The translations under genes and the position numbers were made by a program. Shown here in pieces: positions 55,983-64,000 of a DNA stretch of 64,000 nt. The stretch comes from Flavobacterium sp. UMI-01. GTDB lineage: Bacteria > Bacteroidota > Bacteroidia > Flavobacteriales > Flavobacteriaceae. The stretch covers positions 110,850-174,849 of the forward strand of contig NZ_BPLU01000067.1 of NCBI RefSeq assembly GCF_019656315.1. Reading direction: 5' to 3'. The notes under the pieces were generated by a model. That model was not told the origin of the DNA. It saw only the letters and a list, made by a program, of their open reading frames with translations, and searched no databases. The number at the start of each line of letters is the position of its first letter. The first letter of the stretch is position 1.

Positions 55983-57008
55983 ATGAAAGTCACGGCCTGC
56001 CCCGATAGAAAAATTGTCATTGATAACCAAAATTACCTTTATTTTGGAGGAACCTCTTATTTAGGTTTACCCAACCATTCTAAATTTAAAAAATTACTTA
56101 TCAAAAACATTTTGAAATGGGGAACCACTTATGGTAGCTCAAGAAATGCAAACATCCAACTCACCGCTTATGATGAAGGCGAACGATTTTTAGCTCAATT
56201 TATAAAAGCTGAAGCTGCTATCACCGTGTCATCAGGGATGCTAGCAGGTAAATTAATTCTTGAAACAGTAGCGACAACAACGGATTGTTTTTTTCATTTT
56301 CCTGACACTCATAACGCTTTAAAGACAAGCTCTAGTTTACCCGTTTGTATTGATGGTAAAATCAATCCCCGATTGCTAGATAGTACCGTTGAAAAAATCA
56401 CCTTTTTGGCGGATGCCGTTCCTTCGACCCAAATTCAACCCATCGACCTATCCATTTTAAATTCCATTTCTGCCACCAAAGAAATTACGTTGGTCATTGA
56501 CGAATCCCATTCATTGGGTTTGTGGGGCGAGAACGGCAAAGGACTTTTTTCAACAATCGATTTCCCTTGTATTAAACGAAAAATAATGTTTTCATCCTTA
56601 GGAAAATCTTTTGGATTAACTGGTGGCGTCATTGCTTCCGACAAAGATTTTATAGAACGAATTCGCAACAACGATAGCTTTGTTTCCAGTGCAGGAATGA
56701 ATCCCGCTTTTGTACAAACACTTGCTGATGCTAAAACCATTTACCGCAAACAACATCAAAAATTACAACGAAAACTGGCTTATGTGCACTTAAAACTAAT
56801 CCACAAAAATGCCATAAACTTTAACCCCACCTATCCTATAATTTATCCTGAAGTACCCGATTTGGCTACTACTTTAGCGAAACAAAACATTATTATCACC
56901 CATTTCAAATACCCTAATCATAAGGGACAGTTGAACCGAATCGTTTTTACTGCAAATCACAAAAAGAAAGATTTAGACAAAATTATTGCTATTCTTAACC
57001 ATTTGTAA
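55983..57008 (+). CDS. PLP-dependent alpha-oxoamine synthase-like aminotransferase
   Basis: A 341-residue fold-type I PLP enzyme resembling 8-amino-7-oxononanoate synthase and 2-amino-3-ketobutyrate ligase. The PLP Lys is Lys 208 in SSLGKSFGLTGG, the ring-binding Asp is 173 and His 176 follows in VIDESHSLG. It is shorter than typical AONS (about 385). With the epimerase gene 5 nt upstream it may act on amino acids released from wall peptides. The exact substrate is unknown. Confidence 0.85.
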   Translation: MKVTACPDRKIVIDNQNYLYFGGTSYLGLPNHSKFKKLLIKNILKWGTTYGSSRNANIQLTAYDEGERFLAQFIKAEAAITVSSGMLAGKLILETVATTTDCFFHFPDTHNALKTSSSLPVCIDGKINPRLLDSTVEKITFLADAVPSTQIQPIDLSILNSISATKEITLVIDESHSLGLWGENGKGLFSTIDFPCIKRKIMFSSLGKSFGLTGGVIASDKDFIERIRNNDSFVSSAGMNPAFVQTLADAKTIYRKQHQKLQRKLAYVHLKLIHKNAINFNPTYPIIYPEVPDLATTLAKQNIIITHFKYPNHKGQLNRIVFTANHKKKDLDKIIAILNHL

Positions 57009-57050
57009 CTTGAAATATATTTAAAACGTACCTTTGTAAAAAATAACACC

Positions 57051-57509
57051 ATGACCAACAACGATATCTTCAAAAAATTACGCGTAGCCTTAATGCTTCG
57101 TGATGACCAAATAGTCGAAATTTTAGAACTTGTGGATTTCAGAATTTCAAAATCAGAGTTAGGCGCTTTTTTCAGAGATGAAAAACATCCTAATTATATG
57201 GAATGTGGAGACCAAGTATTGCGTAATTTCCTCAATGGCTTAGTGATTCATTTAAGAGGAACTAAAGAAAATCCAAAAAACCCAAATGAAGTGCTCGCTA
57301 AACATAAAAGCGAAATTCCTGCAAAAGGTAACACCAAAGAAAAAGTTCCTTTTAAGAAACCTATCGATAGTGAAGCGAACAGAGGAGAACAAAAGTCAAA
57401 AAATAAAGATTTCAAGAAAAAACCTTCTTTTAAATCTAAAGACAAAAAACCTAAAATTGATATTGTTGAAAAAGTTAAATTCAATAATGGTAAAAACAAA
57501 AAATCCTAA
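57051..57509 (+). CDS. DUF1456 family protein with basic C-terminal tail
   Basis: A 152-residue protein. The first 75 residues match DUF1456/YehS: NNDIFKKLRVALMLRDDQIV, LELVDFRISKSELGAFFRDE and CGDQVLRNFLNGLV. The last 75 are low-complexity and Lys-rich (KKPSFKSKDKKP), a likely nucleic-acid-binding tail. Function of the family is unknown. It lies 42 bp after the PLP enzyme and shares its terminator with the convergent small secreted protein. Confidence 0.88.
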   Translation: MTNNDIFKKLRVALMLRDDQIVEILELVDFRISKSELGAFFRDEKHPNYMECGDQVLRNFLNGLVIHLRGTKENPKNPNEVLAKHKSEIPAKGNTKEKVPFKKPIDSEANRGEQKSKNKDFKKKPSFKSKDKKPKIDIVEKVKFNNGKNKKS

Positions 57510-57532
57510 GTCATAACAACTTAGGATTTTTA
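57500..57532. terminator. Bidirectional terminator between DUF1456 and secreted paralogue 1
   Basis: AAATCCTAAGT and ACTTAGGATTT form an 11-bp stem with a 7-nt loop. Almost the same stem recurs at 59082-59113 beside paralogue 2. Confidence 0.85.
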
Positions 57533-57571
57533 CTTTCCAATAGATTCAATATTTTTCATATACTTCCGTTA

Positions 57572-57907
57572 TTATTTAAAGTTAACTTCAAATTTATAAC
57601 GGTGTCCAGGAGTCAATTCATTAGTTGAAAGTTTCTTGTAGTTCAACTTTTCTTTAATGTACTCAGATAAATCTTCATTTTCAGTTTTCGCGTTAATAAC
57701 CACGATATCTCCTGTTAGAGTCAAAAGAAATTCTACAGTTACAACTTCTTCATTTTCTAATGTACCTACAGAAGCAGATGGTACTAAAAAGCTAGATAAC
57801 TCTTGAGCTGTACTTGCATAACTTTTTCTTGGATCTAATACTTTTGCTGATACGAATGTTACATTCATCATCGCTGCAATCACTAATAATACAATTGATT
57901 TTTTCAT
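57572..57907 (-). CDS. Small secreted protein, paralogue 1
   Basis: A 111-residue protein with a signal peptide (1-21, ending VSA). The mature part starts KVLDPRKSYASTAQELSSFL and holds a beta-rich TonB-C-like stretch (VEFLLTLTGDIVVINAKTEN, then YIKEKLNYKKL). Paralogue 2 at 59149-59487 has the same layout, terminator and promoter. It is probably periplasmic; function is unknown. A TACATTTG promoter element lies at 57937-57944. Confidence 0.85.
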   Translation of the reverse strand: MKKSIVLLVIAAMMNVTFVSAKVLDPRKSYASTAQELSSFLVPSASVGTLENEEVVTVEFLLTLTGDIVVINAKTENEDLSEYIKEKLNYKKLSTNELTPGHRYKFEVNFK

Positions 57908-57936
57908 GATATTTCTGTTTTAGAATTATTATGATG

Positions 57937-57944
57937 CAAATGTA
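57937..57944 (-). promoter_or_regulatory. Promoter -7 element of paralogue 1
   Basis: The minus strand reads TACATTTG, 30 bp before the ATG. The following leader CATCATAATAATT is shared with paralogue 2. Confidence 0.65.
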
Positions 57945-58517
57945 CAATGAAGTTTTAGACTAGCAATGGCAGGCCTTGAGCCACAAAACCAACTGTAAAT
58001 CAACGATTTTCGGCATTAATTTTTGAGAACATAATTATTAGTTACTTATTTTAAGAGATATGTAAAAAAAAGCAATTAAAATTATACTTCACTCTTTTTT
58101 TCAGGATTTAAAAAAAAGCAAAAAAATGTAAAAATTAACATTCGGGTAATATTTACATAACATTAAATTAACATTAAAGCATTTTTAGCTTCGTTTTACT
58201 TTGATGATAAGTCCATAAAATTCACAACAAAACCGTTAAAAAAACCAAAAACAACCTATAAAAACAAACAAACAACCAAAATCAGTAACAAATACGCAAA
58301 ACCGACTTAAAAAAAACTATTCCGTCTTAAAACAAGAATACTATTGGAATGGTATGAAAATCTGTTTTTGCGAAATTCGCAATTAACCCTTATTTCAATC
58401 GAAATAGTTACAACGAGTATATCACCTAACAATTCCAGTTGCATATCCTACTTTCAAAAAGCAACAGTACAAAACAGAAGAGCAAAAAAAAAAACTTGAA
58501 TGTTGCCGTTCAAGTTT

Positions 58518-58692
58518 CAACCCTAATTTTGAAGTGTATCTTATAGGGAAACGAAATTTTTTAAGAAGGAAAAACAAACTATTTGTTTCGTCCATTCGAA
58601 CAAAGCACCCGATTCAATGATTAAAAACTGAGTAAGTCCTATATGTGAAGTAGAATAAAGTGGAGTAGATTTCTACTGTATAATTTGGTTTT
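58518..58692 (-). repeat. TIR element related to the 16910-17114 insert
   Basis: Read on the minus strand it begins AAAACCAAATTATACAGTAG and ends CAAAATTAGGGTTG, and shares CTACTCCACTTTATTC, TTTTTAATCATTGA, GAAACAAATAGTTTG and TTTCGTTTCCCTA with the inner element of 16862-17156. It has diverged more at its ends. Together with the next element it fills part of a 1241-bp gap; the rest (57945-58517) is A-rich DNA with no gene. Confidence 0.65.
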
Positions 58693-58773
58693 ACTACGAA
58701 TATTTATTGATCCCAAAAACAGCCAGCTCTTATTGGATTGATAAGTTCATGTCTAAAACTATACTACAATAAA

Positions 58774-58956
58774 AACCCGTTGGGTGAAATTAATAAGATT
58801 CATTTAAACTGGTAATCCTAATTTAAATCTAAAGTTATTTATACCTAAAATGTCAGTCTGAGCCTGTCGAAGACTTCATAGTATGATACATTTCGACAAG
58901 CTCAATGTGACAATAGGTATAAAATTAACCATTAAATTAATTTCACCCAACGGGTT
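58774..58956. repeat. MITE-like 183-bp inverted-repeat element, copy 2
   Basis: The terminal inverted repeats are a perfect 21-bp match (58774-58794 and 58936-58956; outer part AACCCGTTGGGTG). Inside, TATACCTAAAATGTCA pairs with TGACAATAGGTATA, and GAGCCTGTCGAA with TTCGACAAGCTC, so most of the element folds as one long hairpin. It matches copy 1 (45306-45488), with the same length. It has no coding potential. Confidence 0.82.
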
Positions 58957-59081
58957 ACAAGTGCTTTTATTCAAATATTGTCGATTTTCAATCTTAAAAA
59001 ACTGTAATCTGTTTCATTTGCATCAGCATGAATCCTACACGGAACACATTATGAATTCTGAGCCCAAAAAATGGGACAAAA

Positions 59082-59113
59082 AAAATCCTAAGTCTCACAA
59101 CTTAGGATTTTTA
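59082..59113. terminator. Terminator of paralogue 2
   Basis: AAATCCTAAGT and ACTTAGGATTT around a short loop, with T8 on the minus strand. It is nearly the same as the stem at 57500-57532. Confidence 0.85.
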
Positions 59114-59148
59114 CTTTTTTGAACCATTACTTTTTTTCATAGGAAACA

Positions 59149-59487
59149 TTATGCTTTAAATTTAACTTCAAATACATAATCTTTTCCTGGTACTAATTCT
59201 CCAGAAGATAGTTTTTTATAGTTCAAAGCATCTTTAATATAATTTGATAATTCTTCATTATCTGTCAAAGTTTGCAAAACTACTAATTCACCAGTTTCTG
59301 TAACTAAAACTCTAACTTTTACTTGAACATCATTTTCTAATTGACCAATTGCTATAGATGGACTTAATAATTCAGTCAATTCTTGAGAAGCATTTACATA
59401 ATTTTTTCTGGGGTTCAAAATCTTTGCTGAAACGAATGTTACATTCATCATCATCGCAATCACTAATAATAAAACTGTTTTTTTCAT
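59149..59487 (-). CDS. Small secreted protein, paralogue 2
   Basis: A 112-residue paralogue of the gene at 57572. The signal peptide MKKTVLLLVIAMMMNVTFVS is nearly identical, and KILNPRKNYVNASQELTELL and YIKDALNYKKLSSGELVPGK follow the same pattern. The frame opens earlier (59520), but that start lies in the TAAATTTG promoter element, so the ATG at 59487 is used. The two genes, their terminators and about 200 bp upstream were duplicated; about 1.2 kb separate them. Confidence 0.85.
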   Translation of the reverse strand: MKKTVLLLVIAMMMNVTFVSAKILNPRKNYVNASQELTELLSPSIAIGQLENDVQVKVRVLVTETGELVVLQTLTDNEELSNYIKDALNYKKLSSGELVPGKDYVFEVKFKA

Positions 59488-59517
59488 GACATTTCTGTTT
59501 TTACAATTATTATGATG

Positions 59518-59525
59518 CAAATTTA
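59518..59525 (-). promoter_or_regulatory. Promoter -7 element of paralogue 2
   Basis: The minus strand reads TAAATTTG, in the same position relative to the gene as in paralogue 1. Most of the 395-bp gap upstream is A-rich and otherwise empty. Confidence 0.62.
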
Positions 59526-59783
59526 TGGCTATGTTTCAAACCAGCAATGATGTGTTTTTTTCTTAACTTTCATTCAAAAATCAATGTAATTCCGATTAAT
59601 TTTTTGAGAATATAATAATAACAACTATAATTTAGTAGATGTATAAAAAAAAAGAATTAAAATTATGCTTACTCCATAATTTTGGACCGAAAAAAAAATT
59701 CAAAATCAAAAAAACTTAACAATTAAGAAATATTCGCATAACAATTTCTTAACATAAGCATTACTTTTACAGTAATTTGAATA

Positions 59784-59813
59784 AAAAAACCTCTTCCTAA
59801 ATCAATAAGAGGA
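59784..59813 (-). terminator. Terminator of the surface-polysaccharide operon
   Basis: On the minus strand CCTCTT pairs with AAGAGG around an 11-nt loop, followed by T7. Confidence 0.65.
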
Positions 59814-59882
59814 ATGCCTTTTTTTTCTAAAATGAAAACAGTCAAAGGAAAGAATATAATATTTTACCTAAATAAAAACAGA

Positions 59883-61253
59883 TTATATTCTTTTAAAATT
59901 GTATAAAATCCTATCTGAACCAAATATTGGTTTTTTCTCTATAATTTGAAAATACTCTTTGTAAGCAAATTCAAAATTTTCTTCGTTATAAAAATCAAAA
60001 TGTCCTTTAAACTCCCTCTTACTATCCAATAAAAATTGCACCCAAGAGTCATTTCTCGTAGGGAATTCGATTAATAAATTTGGTGCCATCTTAGCAAAAA
60101 ATTGAGCAGAGAAAGAAAACGGAACATTTCCAGACAACGTAATATGATGAATCACTGCTAGAGCCAAACAGCCTTCAAAATTAGTAGAGGTAGCTCTTTC
60201 AATAAACGACAATCGTTCTTCATTATTAAATCCAATATTAGGTGAGGGATGTAAGATATCCACAACTAAAGGAAGTATGGCTTTTTCTTTGTTTTTTAAT
60301 ACTTGCTTGTAATTTTGTTCTACAGCATTTGGATCAACATCAGCAACAACAATGTAGGCTTCCTTCCCCAACAATTCCCTAGAAAAAGTACCATCATTCC
60401 CTCCAATATCTATTAGCGATTTTCTTTTAAGGGAAGAAAACCAATTAATAACCATTTCTTTTTTTAACTGATAAGCAGACTCGTTATAATTCGTCTGGTT
60501 ATAGTAATGATCCCATTCGGTTGTTTCATCTACTTTTAAATTTAAAATGTAATCGTATAAATTATCAATTAATTTTAATTGGGATGATTTCGACAAATTA
60601 TTCTGTACTGAATTTTTATTGGCGGCAAACTTTTTGTCGTATTTAGCCAACAAATGAATATTCGTCAATACAGTGGGGCTAAAATAACTTGAGAAAGGCA
60701 ACATTTTAGAAATTTTTTCTAAACTTAGTCCTTCCAAATTTTGCGACAACGATTTTAAAAAATCATGACCAAAATAGGTCGTTAAGACCAACGGCCCTAA
60801 AAAATGCATTATAAATTGTTTGTAGGCACTCCAAGGACTATTCTCTTTATAAAAATCAAAAGACAAGGTGTCAATAAAAATAGGTTTGCCTTCATGAAAA
60901 GTAATATTAAAAGCCGAAGCATCCTTTAGCGTGAAGTTATTTTGCAAACAGTGTTTCTGAATTTTTAAAGTCAATAAAGCGGCGTGTTTGTATTGCAGAA
61001 AACTCCATTCGTATGGATAATTTATAAAAGGAATTTTAGTCGCTTTTAAAATGATTTCCGTGTCCGATTTAGAAACTTCTTGATGTTCAATCAAAAACTT
61101 TTTTGCAAACAACTCTTTATAAAACCCACTACTTGATAGCGACTCAAATTGCTCAAAATAAATAGGCTTCACAATTCTTTTTACGGTATCATTTTCCGTA
61201 AAAACATACCCTGATGGATCTCTAAAAGACGACGTATTCCTTTTCACACTCAT
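59883..61253 (-). CDS. Class I SAM-dependent methyltransferase (NoeA-like)
   Basis: A 456-residue protein. The N-terminal 200 residues (RDPSGYVFTENDTVKRIVKP, FHEGKPIFIDTLSFDFY) resemble kinase-like or NoeA-type regions. The methyltransferase domain begins near residue 279 with the SAM motif LIDIGGNDGTFSREL. It starts in the stop of the small membrane gene (ATGA overlap), so the two are coupled. It probably modifies a surface polysaccharide; the acceptor is unknown. Confidence 0.78.
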   Translation of the reverse strand: MSVKRNTSSFRDPSGYVFTENDTVKRIVKPIYFEQFESLSSSGFYKELFAKKFLIEHQEVSKSDTEIILKATKIPFINYPYEWSFLQYKHAALLTLKIQKHCLQNNFTLKDASAFNITFHEGKPIFIDTLSFDFYKENSPWSAYKQFIMHFLGPLVLTTYFGHDFLKSLSQNLEGLSLEKISKMLPFSSYFSPTVLTNIHLLAKYDKKFAANKNSVQNNLSKSSQLKLIDNLYDYILNLKVDETTEWDHYYNQTNYNESAYQLKKEMVINWFSSLKRKSLIDIGGNDGTFSRELLGKEAYIVVADVDPNAVEQNYKQVLKNKEKAILPLVVDILHPSPNIGFNNEERLSFIERATSTNFEGCLALAVIHHITLSGNVPFSFSAQFFAKMAPNLLIEFPTRNDSWVQFLLDSKREFKGHFDFYNEENFEFAYKEYFQIIEKKPIFGSDRILYNFKRI

Positions 61254-61438
61254 TTAGTACCCTCTTCCTGATTGTTTTCGTCGTTCATAAAATCGTCTTC
61301 TAGTTTGTTTTTTATCCCAAAAATAGATTTAATTTTATAAACAATTGTTCTGTAAAAAAGTAAAATCCCTGCAACTATTGCTGCAAAAAATTGAACAATC
61401 AAAGCTCCAGTACCAGGATCAAAGTATAATGAAATCAT
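61250..61438 (-). CDS. Small DPGTG membrane protein
   Basis: A 62-residue protein with MISLYFDPGTGALIVQFFAA at the start, a membrane helix (about 8-30) and an acidic tail ending NQEEGTK. Short proteins with Y-x-D-P-G-T-G-S/A are common in polysaccharide loci beside sulfatase-like and methyltransferase genes. The ATG at 61444 is also in frame and would add two residues. It is translationally coupled to the methyltransferase gene. Confidence 0.72.
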   Translation of the reverse strand: MISLYFDPGTGALIVQFFAAIVAGILLFYRTIVYKIKSIFGIKNKLEDDFMNDENNQEEGTK

Positions 61439-61564
61439 CTGCAAATTGATATTTTTGTCAAAAATAAATAAAATATATCCTTCTTATGCTCAACTAGTAA
61501 CAAATCTGATTTTTATTTCGAAAAAACTCCTAAAAAGAAGCTTCTTACTCCTACCAAACACTTT

Positions 61565-63061
61565 TTAACGTTTAACTTTTAAAAAATCTGAATTTCCATT
61601 TTCGTCTATTGCTTTATAAACTTTATTGGAATTGTTCGTGTCATAAAAATTATAACTTGTATTGGGCTCAAGAGCATCTAGCCATTGCTTATCTTCACTT
61701 AGAAAAGAAAACAAAATCCTAAAAAAATTCACATTAGTCTTAAAATTTGCATCATAATCAACATGTTCATCTGAATTCCATTTAACTGCCACTAAGTTTG
61801 AAAAAACGGATTTCAATAATGTCTTATCCTTAGTAGAATACATTTCAAAATCACTACTAAGCCCTACAAAACCACCATGATCAGCTGCAATTAACACAAT
61901 GCCCGAAGGATCATGTTTAATAATCAAATCTACTGTTTTCTTAATCCAAGTATTTGCTAATTCAACATTTTTTAAATACGTTTTACGTAATTCCTCCTTA
62001 CTGGCATCTTGATAAAAAAACAAATGATGGGGAAGCAATTTTTCGATAAAAAAGAATTTGGGTTGAGCCAAATTTTTATTGGCTTCAATTTGTTTTTTTA
62101 AATCCTCAAATACATTTTTTTTATCCTGTCTAAAAGAATGAAAAAATGATATTTCATTAGTATCAATATTGTAAAAATCATAGGTCCCTTTTACAAAATT
62201 CTGCTGAAAATAGGCATTATCCACAATAAAAAAAGTCTTATAATTATTGTTTTTCAAAATACTAATAACTGGGTTATTTCCCACTATAATACTCCGTGTA
62301 TCAGGCAACATATCCAGATTAGGAGTAATAATGCTTTTTAAATAATGGTGTTTCATTGCAAACATTGACGCATTGGACACCAGGGAAACCGGATAATTAC
62401 TTCTAGTATTTTCATAAACTGTAAATGATTTTTCTCTTAACCAATTATAAATTTCACTTTTATAACGGTAGGGCTCATTTAACATCGTTTGTTCTCCTAC
62501 ATAGCCATCAGGTTCAATAAAATAAATATTTGGCGTTTTTTTAAATTTAACATGCACAATATCATCCGGCTGTTTCATCCATGCTACTGTATCCACACAC
62601 TGCTTGTATATCATAACATAAACACATTTATACAAGGGCAAAACAGATAAAAAAAGTATAAATAAAAGAAGGTGCTTATAATATTTATACAACTTAAAAG
62701 AAACAAAAAATAAAACAACCAATAAGGCTAAAAGCAGTTTTTTCTTTATCGTAAAAAAATAAACTTGAGAAAACAGTATAAAAAACACCTCAACAGTCAA
62801 CACAAATAGAAGATGCTTTTTATAGGGTTTCAATTTTTGAAAAACACTAAAAATTTTGAACAATAAATAAACTACTATAACTGGTAACAGTATAAAAAGA
62901 AATGAAAAAAATAACAGATGCTGATAGGAATTTATCGTTTCATAATTATTCGAAAAATAAAATACCAAGGCATAAAATCCTGGCAAAGCACCAACGAGAA
63001 CAGGATAGTCTTTTGAGTTTTCTAAGAAAGAAACAATCCTTTCCTTTATCTTAATTTTCAT
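61565..63061 (-). CDS. Membrane-bound sulfatase/alkaline-phosphatase superfamily protein
   Basis: A 498-residue protein. About five N-terminal membrane helices (20-160) precede a sulfatase-like catalytic domain (about 175-470) with IYFIEPDGYVGEQ, the VYENTRSNYPVS segment and AADHGGFVG near 408, which supply metal ligands. The layout resembles lipoteichoic-acid synthase or phosphoethanolamine transferases. Together with the DPGTG protein and the methyltransferase it probably decorates a surface glycan. The transferred group is unknown. Confidence 0.82.
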   Translation of the reverse strand: MKIKIKERIVSFLENSKDYPVLVGALPGFYALVFYFSNNYETINSYQHLLFFSFLFILLPVIVVYLLFKIFSVFQKLKPYKKHLLFVLTVEVFFILFSQVYFFTIKKKLLLALLVVLFFVSFKLYKYYKHLLLFILFLSVLPLYKCVYVMIYKQCVDTVAWMKQPDDIVHVKFKKTPNIYFIEPDGYVGEQTMLNEPYRYKSEIYNWLREKSFTVYENTRSNYPVSLVSNASMFAMKHHYLKSIITPNLDMLPDTRSIIVGNNPVISILKNNNYKTFFIVDNAYFQQNFVKGTYDFYNIDTNEISFFHSFRQDKKNVFEDLKKQIEANKNLAQPKFFFIEKLLPHHLFFYQDASKEELRKTYLKNVELANTWIKKTVDLIIKHDPSGIVLIAADHGGFVGLSSDFEMYSTKDKTLLKSVFSNLVAVKWNSDEHVDYDANFKTNVNFFRILFSFLSEDKQWLDALEPNTSYNFYDTNNSNKVYKAIDENGNSDFLKVKR

Positions 63062-63183
63062 TTTTTTTTACTTTTATAATTTCACTTTTTTTCCAAAACA
63101 TCATCAAAAAATGTATTCCTTTTTAGATAATTCTCCCAAAAAAAACACCTTATAACTTTTGCTCCATCAATATTCACCAAAGA

Positions 63184-64000
63184 TTAAAACAAACTTTTTC
63201 TAAAATAGAAAGCCAATAAGACAAAATAAGTTGCGTTTTCTATAAATTGTGCCATTAAAACCCCTTTAACTCCGTAAATAGAGAGTAAAAAATCACTTAA
63301 AAAGTACAACAAAAGATATGATGCAATTTCAAAAAAGAGATAGATTTTGGTCATTTTTTTGGCCAAAAATTCATACCCCAAAATAAGGGAAATAACTTTA
63401 AAAAAATCACTAATCAATTGCAACAAAAACAAGTCTGCTATAGGTGTAAATTCTTTGGTTAGAAACCAATTGATAATAAAATATCTTAAAAAATAAATAC
63501 ATACTAATCCTAGAGAAAAAATGGGGATAATATTTTTATAAAAACTCCAAAAAACAGCCTTAGATTCCTCGTTATTCTTAGCAATTACTAATCTTGGAAA
63601 AAAATAAACCGTTAATATCGTACTAACAAATAACATATAATAAGATGAAAGTCGGGACATTGTTTCCCAATAACCCGCTGTATTTATTCCTAATTTATCT
63701 ATCATGTTATTCCGAATACTCAAATAAATCAATGACCCCATGACGCCGGAAAACAATGCCATTAATGAATAGGAAGACAAATTCTTTATCACACCAATAT
63801 CAAAAATATGCCATCTAATATTTTTAATAAAAACGAGCTTATTGTCGATAAAGTAGAACGCAATAAAAAACAGTAAGGCAGGGATGATAACACTCACTAA
63901 CAATGCTCCTATCACTTTAAAATTGGTCACTAAAAATAGGGTAAAAACAAAACTGATTAAATTTCCTATGATTGAAATCCAAATTACTCGTTTAAATTGT
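63184..64000 (-). CDS. O-antigen/polysaccharide flippase, Wzx-like (partial)
   Basis: The frame is open to the end of the window. The visible 271 residues have at least seven hydrophobic helices and match the C-terminal part of Wzx/RfbX-type polysaccharide transporters (ISIIGNLISFVFTLFLVTNF, LGYEFLAKKMTKIYLFFEIA). These flip lipid-linked glycan units across the inner membrane. The GTG at 63930 is inside the protein and is not its start. The N-terminus lies beyond 64000. Confidence 0.82.
   Translation of the reverse strand, partial: QFKRVIWISIIGNLISFVFTLFLVTNFKVIGALLVSVIIPALLFFIAFYFIDNKLVFIKNIRWHIFDIGVIKNLSSYSLMALFSGVMGSLIYLSIRNNMIDKLGINTAGYWETMSRLSSYYMLFVSTILTVYFFPRLVIAKNNEESKAVFWSFYKNIIPIFSLGLVCIYFLRYFIINWFLTKEFTPIADLFLLQLISDFFKVISLILGYEFLAKKMTKIYLFFEIASYLLLYFLSDFLLSIYGVKGVLMAQFIENATYFVLLAFYFRKSLF

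Noticed and set aside
58883..59122. 79-codon open frame in the gap between the secreted paralogues
   Set aside because: It starts inside the 183-bp repeat and ends in a terminator; no protein-like pattern.

Overview
The window looks like the chromosome of a Flavobacterium-type member of the Bacteroidota. It is AT-rich. Many promoters carry the Bacteroidota -7 element TAnnTTTG, in the best cases with TTG 19 bp upstream. Shine-Dalgarno sequences are weak. TonB-dependent receptors, DUF4249 and DUF5723 proteins, a type IX secretion C-terminal domain, a PL7 alginate lyase and a cyclophilin-FKBP fusion all fit that phylum. No rRNA, tRNA, CRISPR array, insertion-sequence transposase or integron integrase was recognised.

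Layout. 1-4 kb: tail of a cobalamin adenosyltransferase, a DUF2795 protein and secA. 4-10.8 kb: accessory stretch with an Mrr/HNH nuclease pair, small secreted proteins, an alginate lyase with paired palindromic operators, and five copies of one intergenic repeat. 11-15.2 kb: iron-type uptake module (Cys-motif membrane protein, TonB receptor, PepSY membrane protein). 15.3-34 kb: mostly housekeeping genes (trmH, sirtuin, purB, Kef-type antiporter, guaB, HMG-CoA-lyase-like, immunophilin, peroxiredoxin, trmD, rplS, monomeric icd). 34.5-40.3 kb: a cassette array with integron attC-like sites, ended by a group II intron remnant, then a VapBC-type toxin-antitoxin pair. 41-49 kb: TonB receptor/DUF4249 pair, thiamine pyrophosphokinase, rlmF, uvrB. 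48.8-54.7 kb: a LytTR response regulator and TPR histidine kinase, next to two surface-protein genes whose promoters carry paired LytTR-type boxes. 55-59.5 kb: dipeptide epimerase operon and two paralogous small secreted proteins. 59.8-64 kb: surface polysaccharide genes, running off the window.

The strongest unusual signal is the cassette array. Four consecutive units each begin with a GTT-core and end with its reverse complement (9/9, 9/9, 8/8 and 9/10 bases). Between units lie three 128-135 bp sites with long imperfect stems. This is the pattern left by integron recombination, but no integrase is in the window, so it resembles a CALIN. One cassette is about 2.8 kb and encodes a PHP-ATPase fusion. 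The fourth site is interrupted on the opposite strand by a group II intron end. The second strongest signal is the LytTR circuit: two promoters with the same 21-bp direct-repeat period and the same 44-bp offset to the -7 element. Third, the intergenic DNA holds several families of small hairpin or terminal-inverted-repeat elements, some nested in one another.
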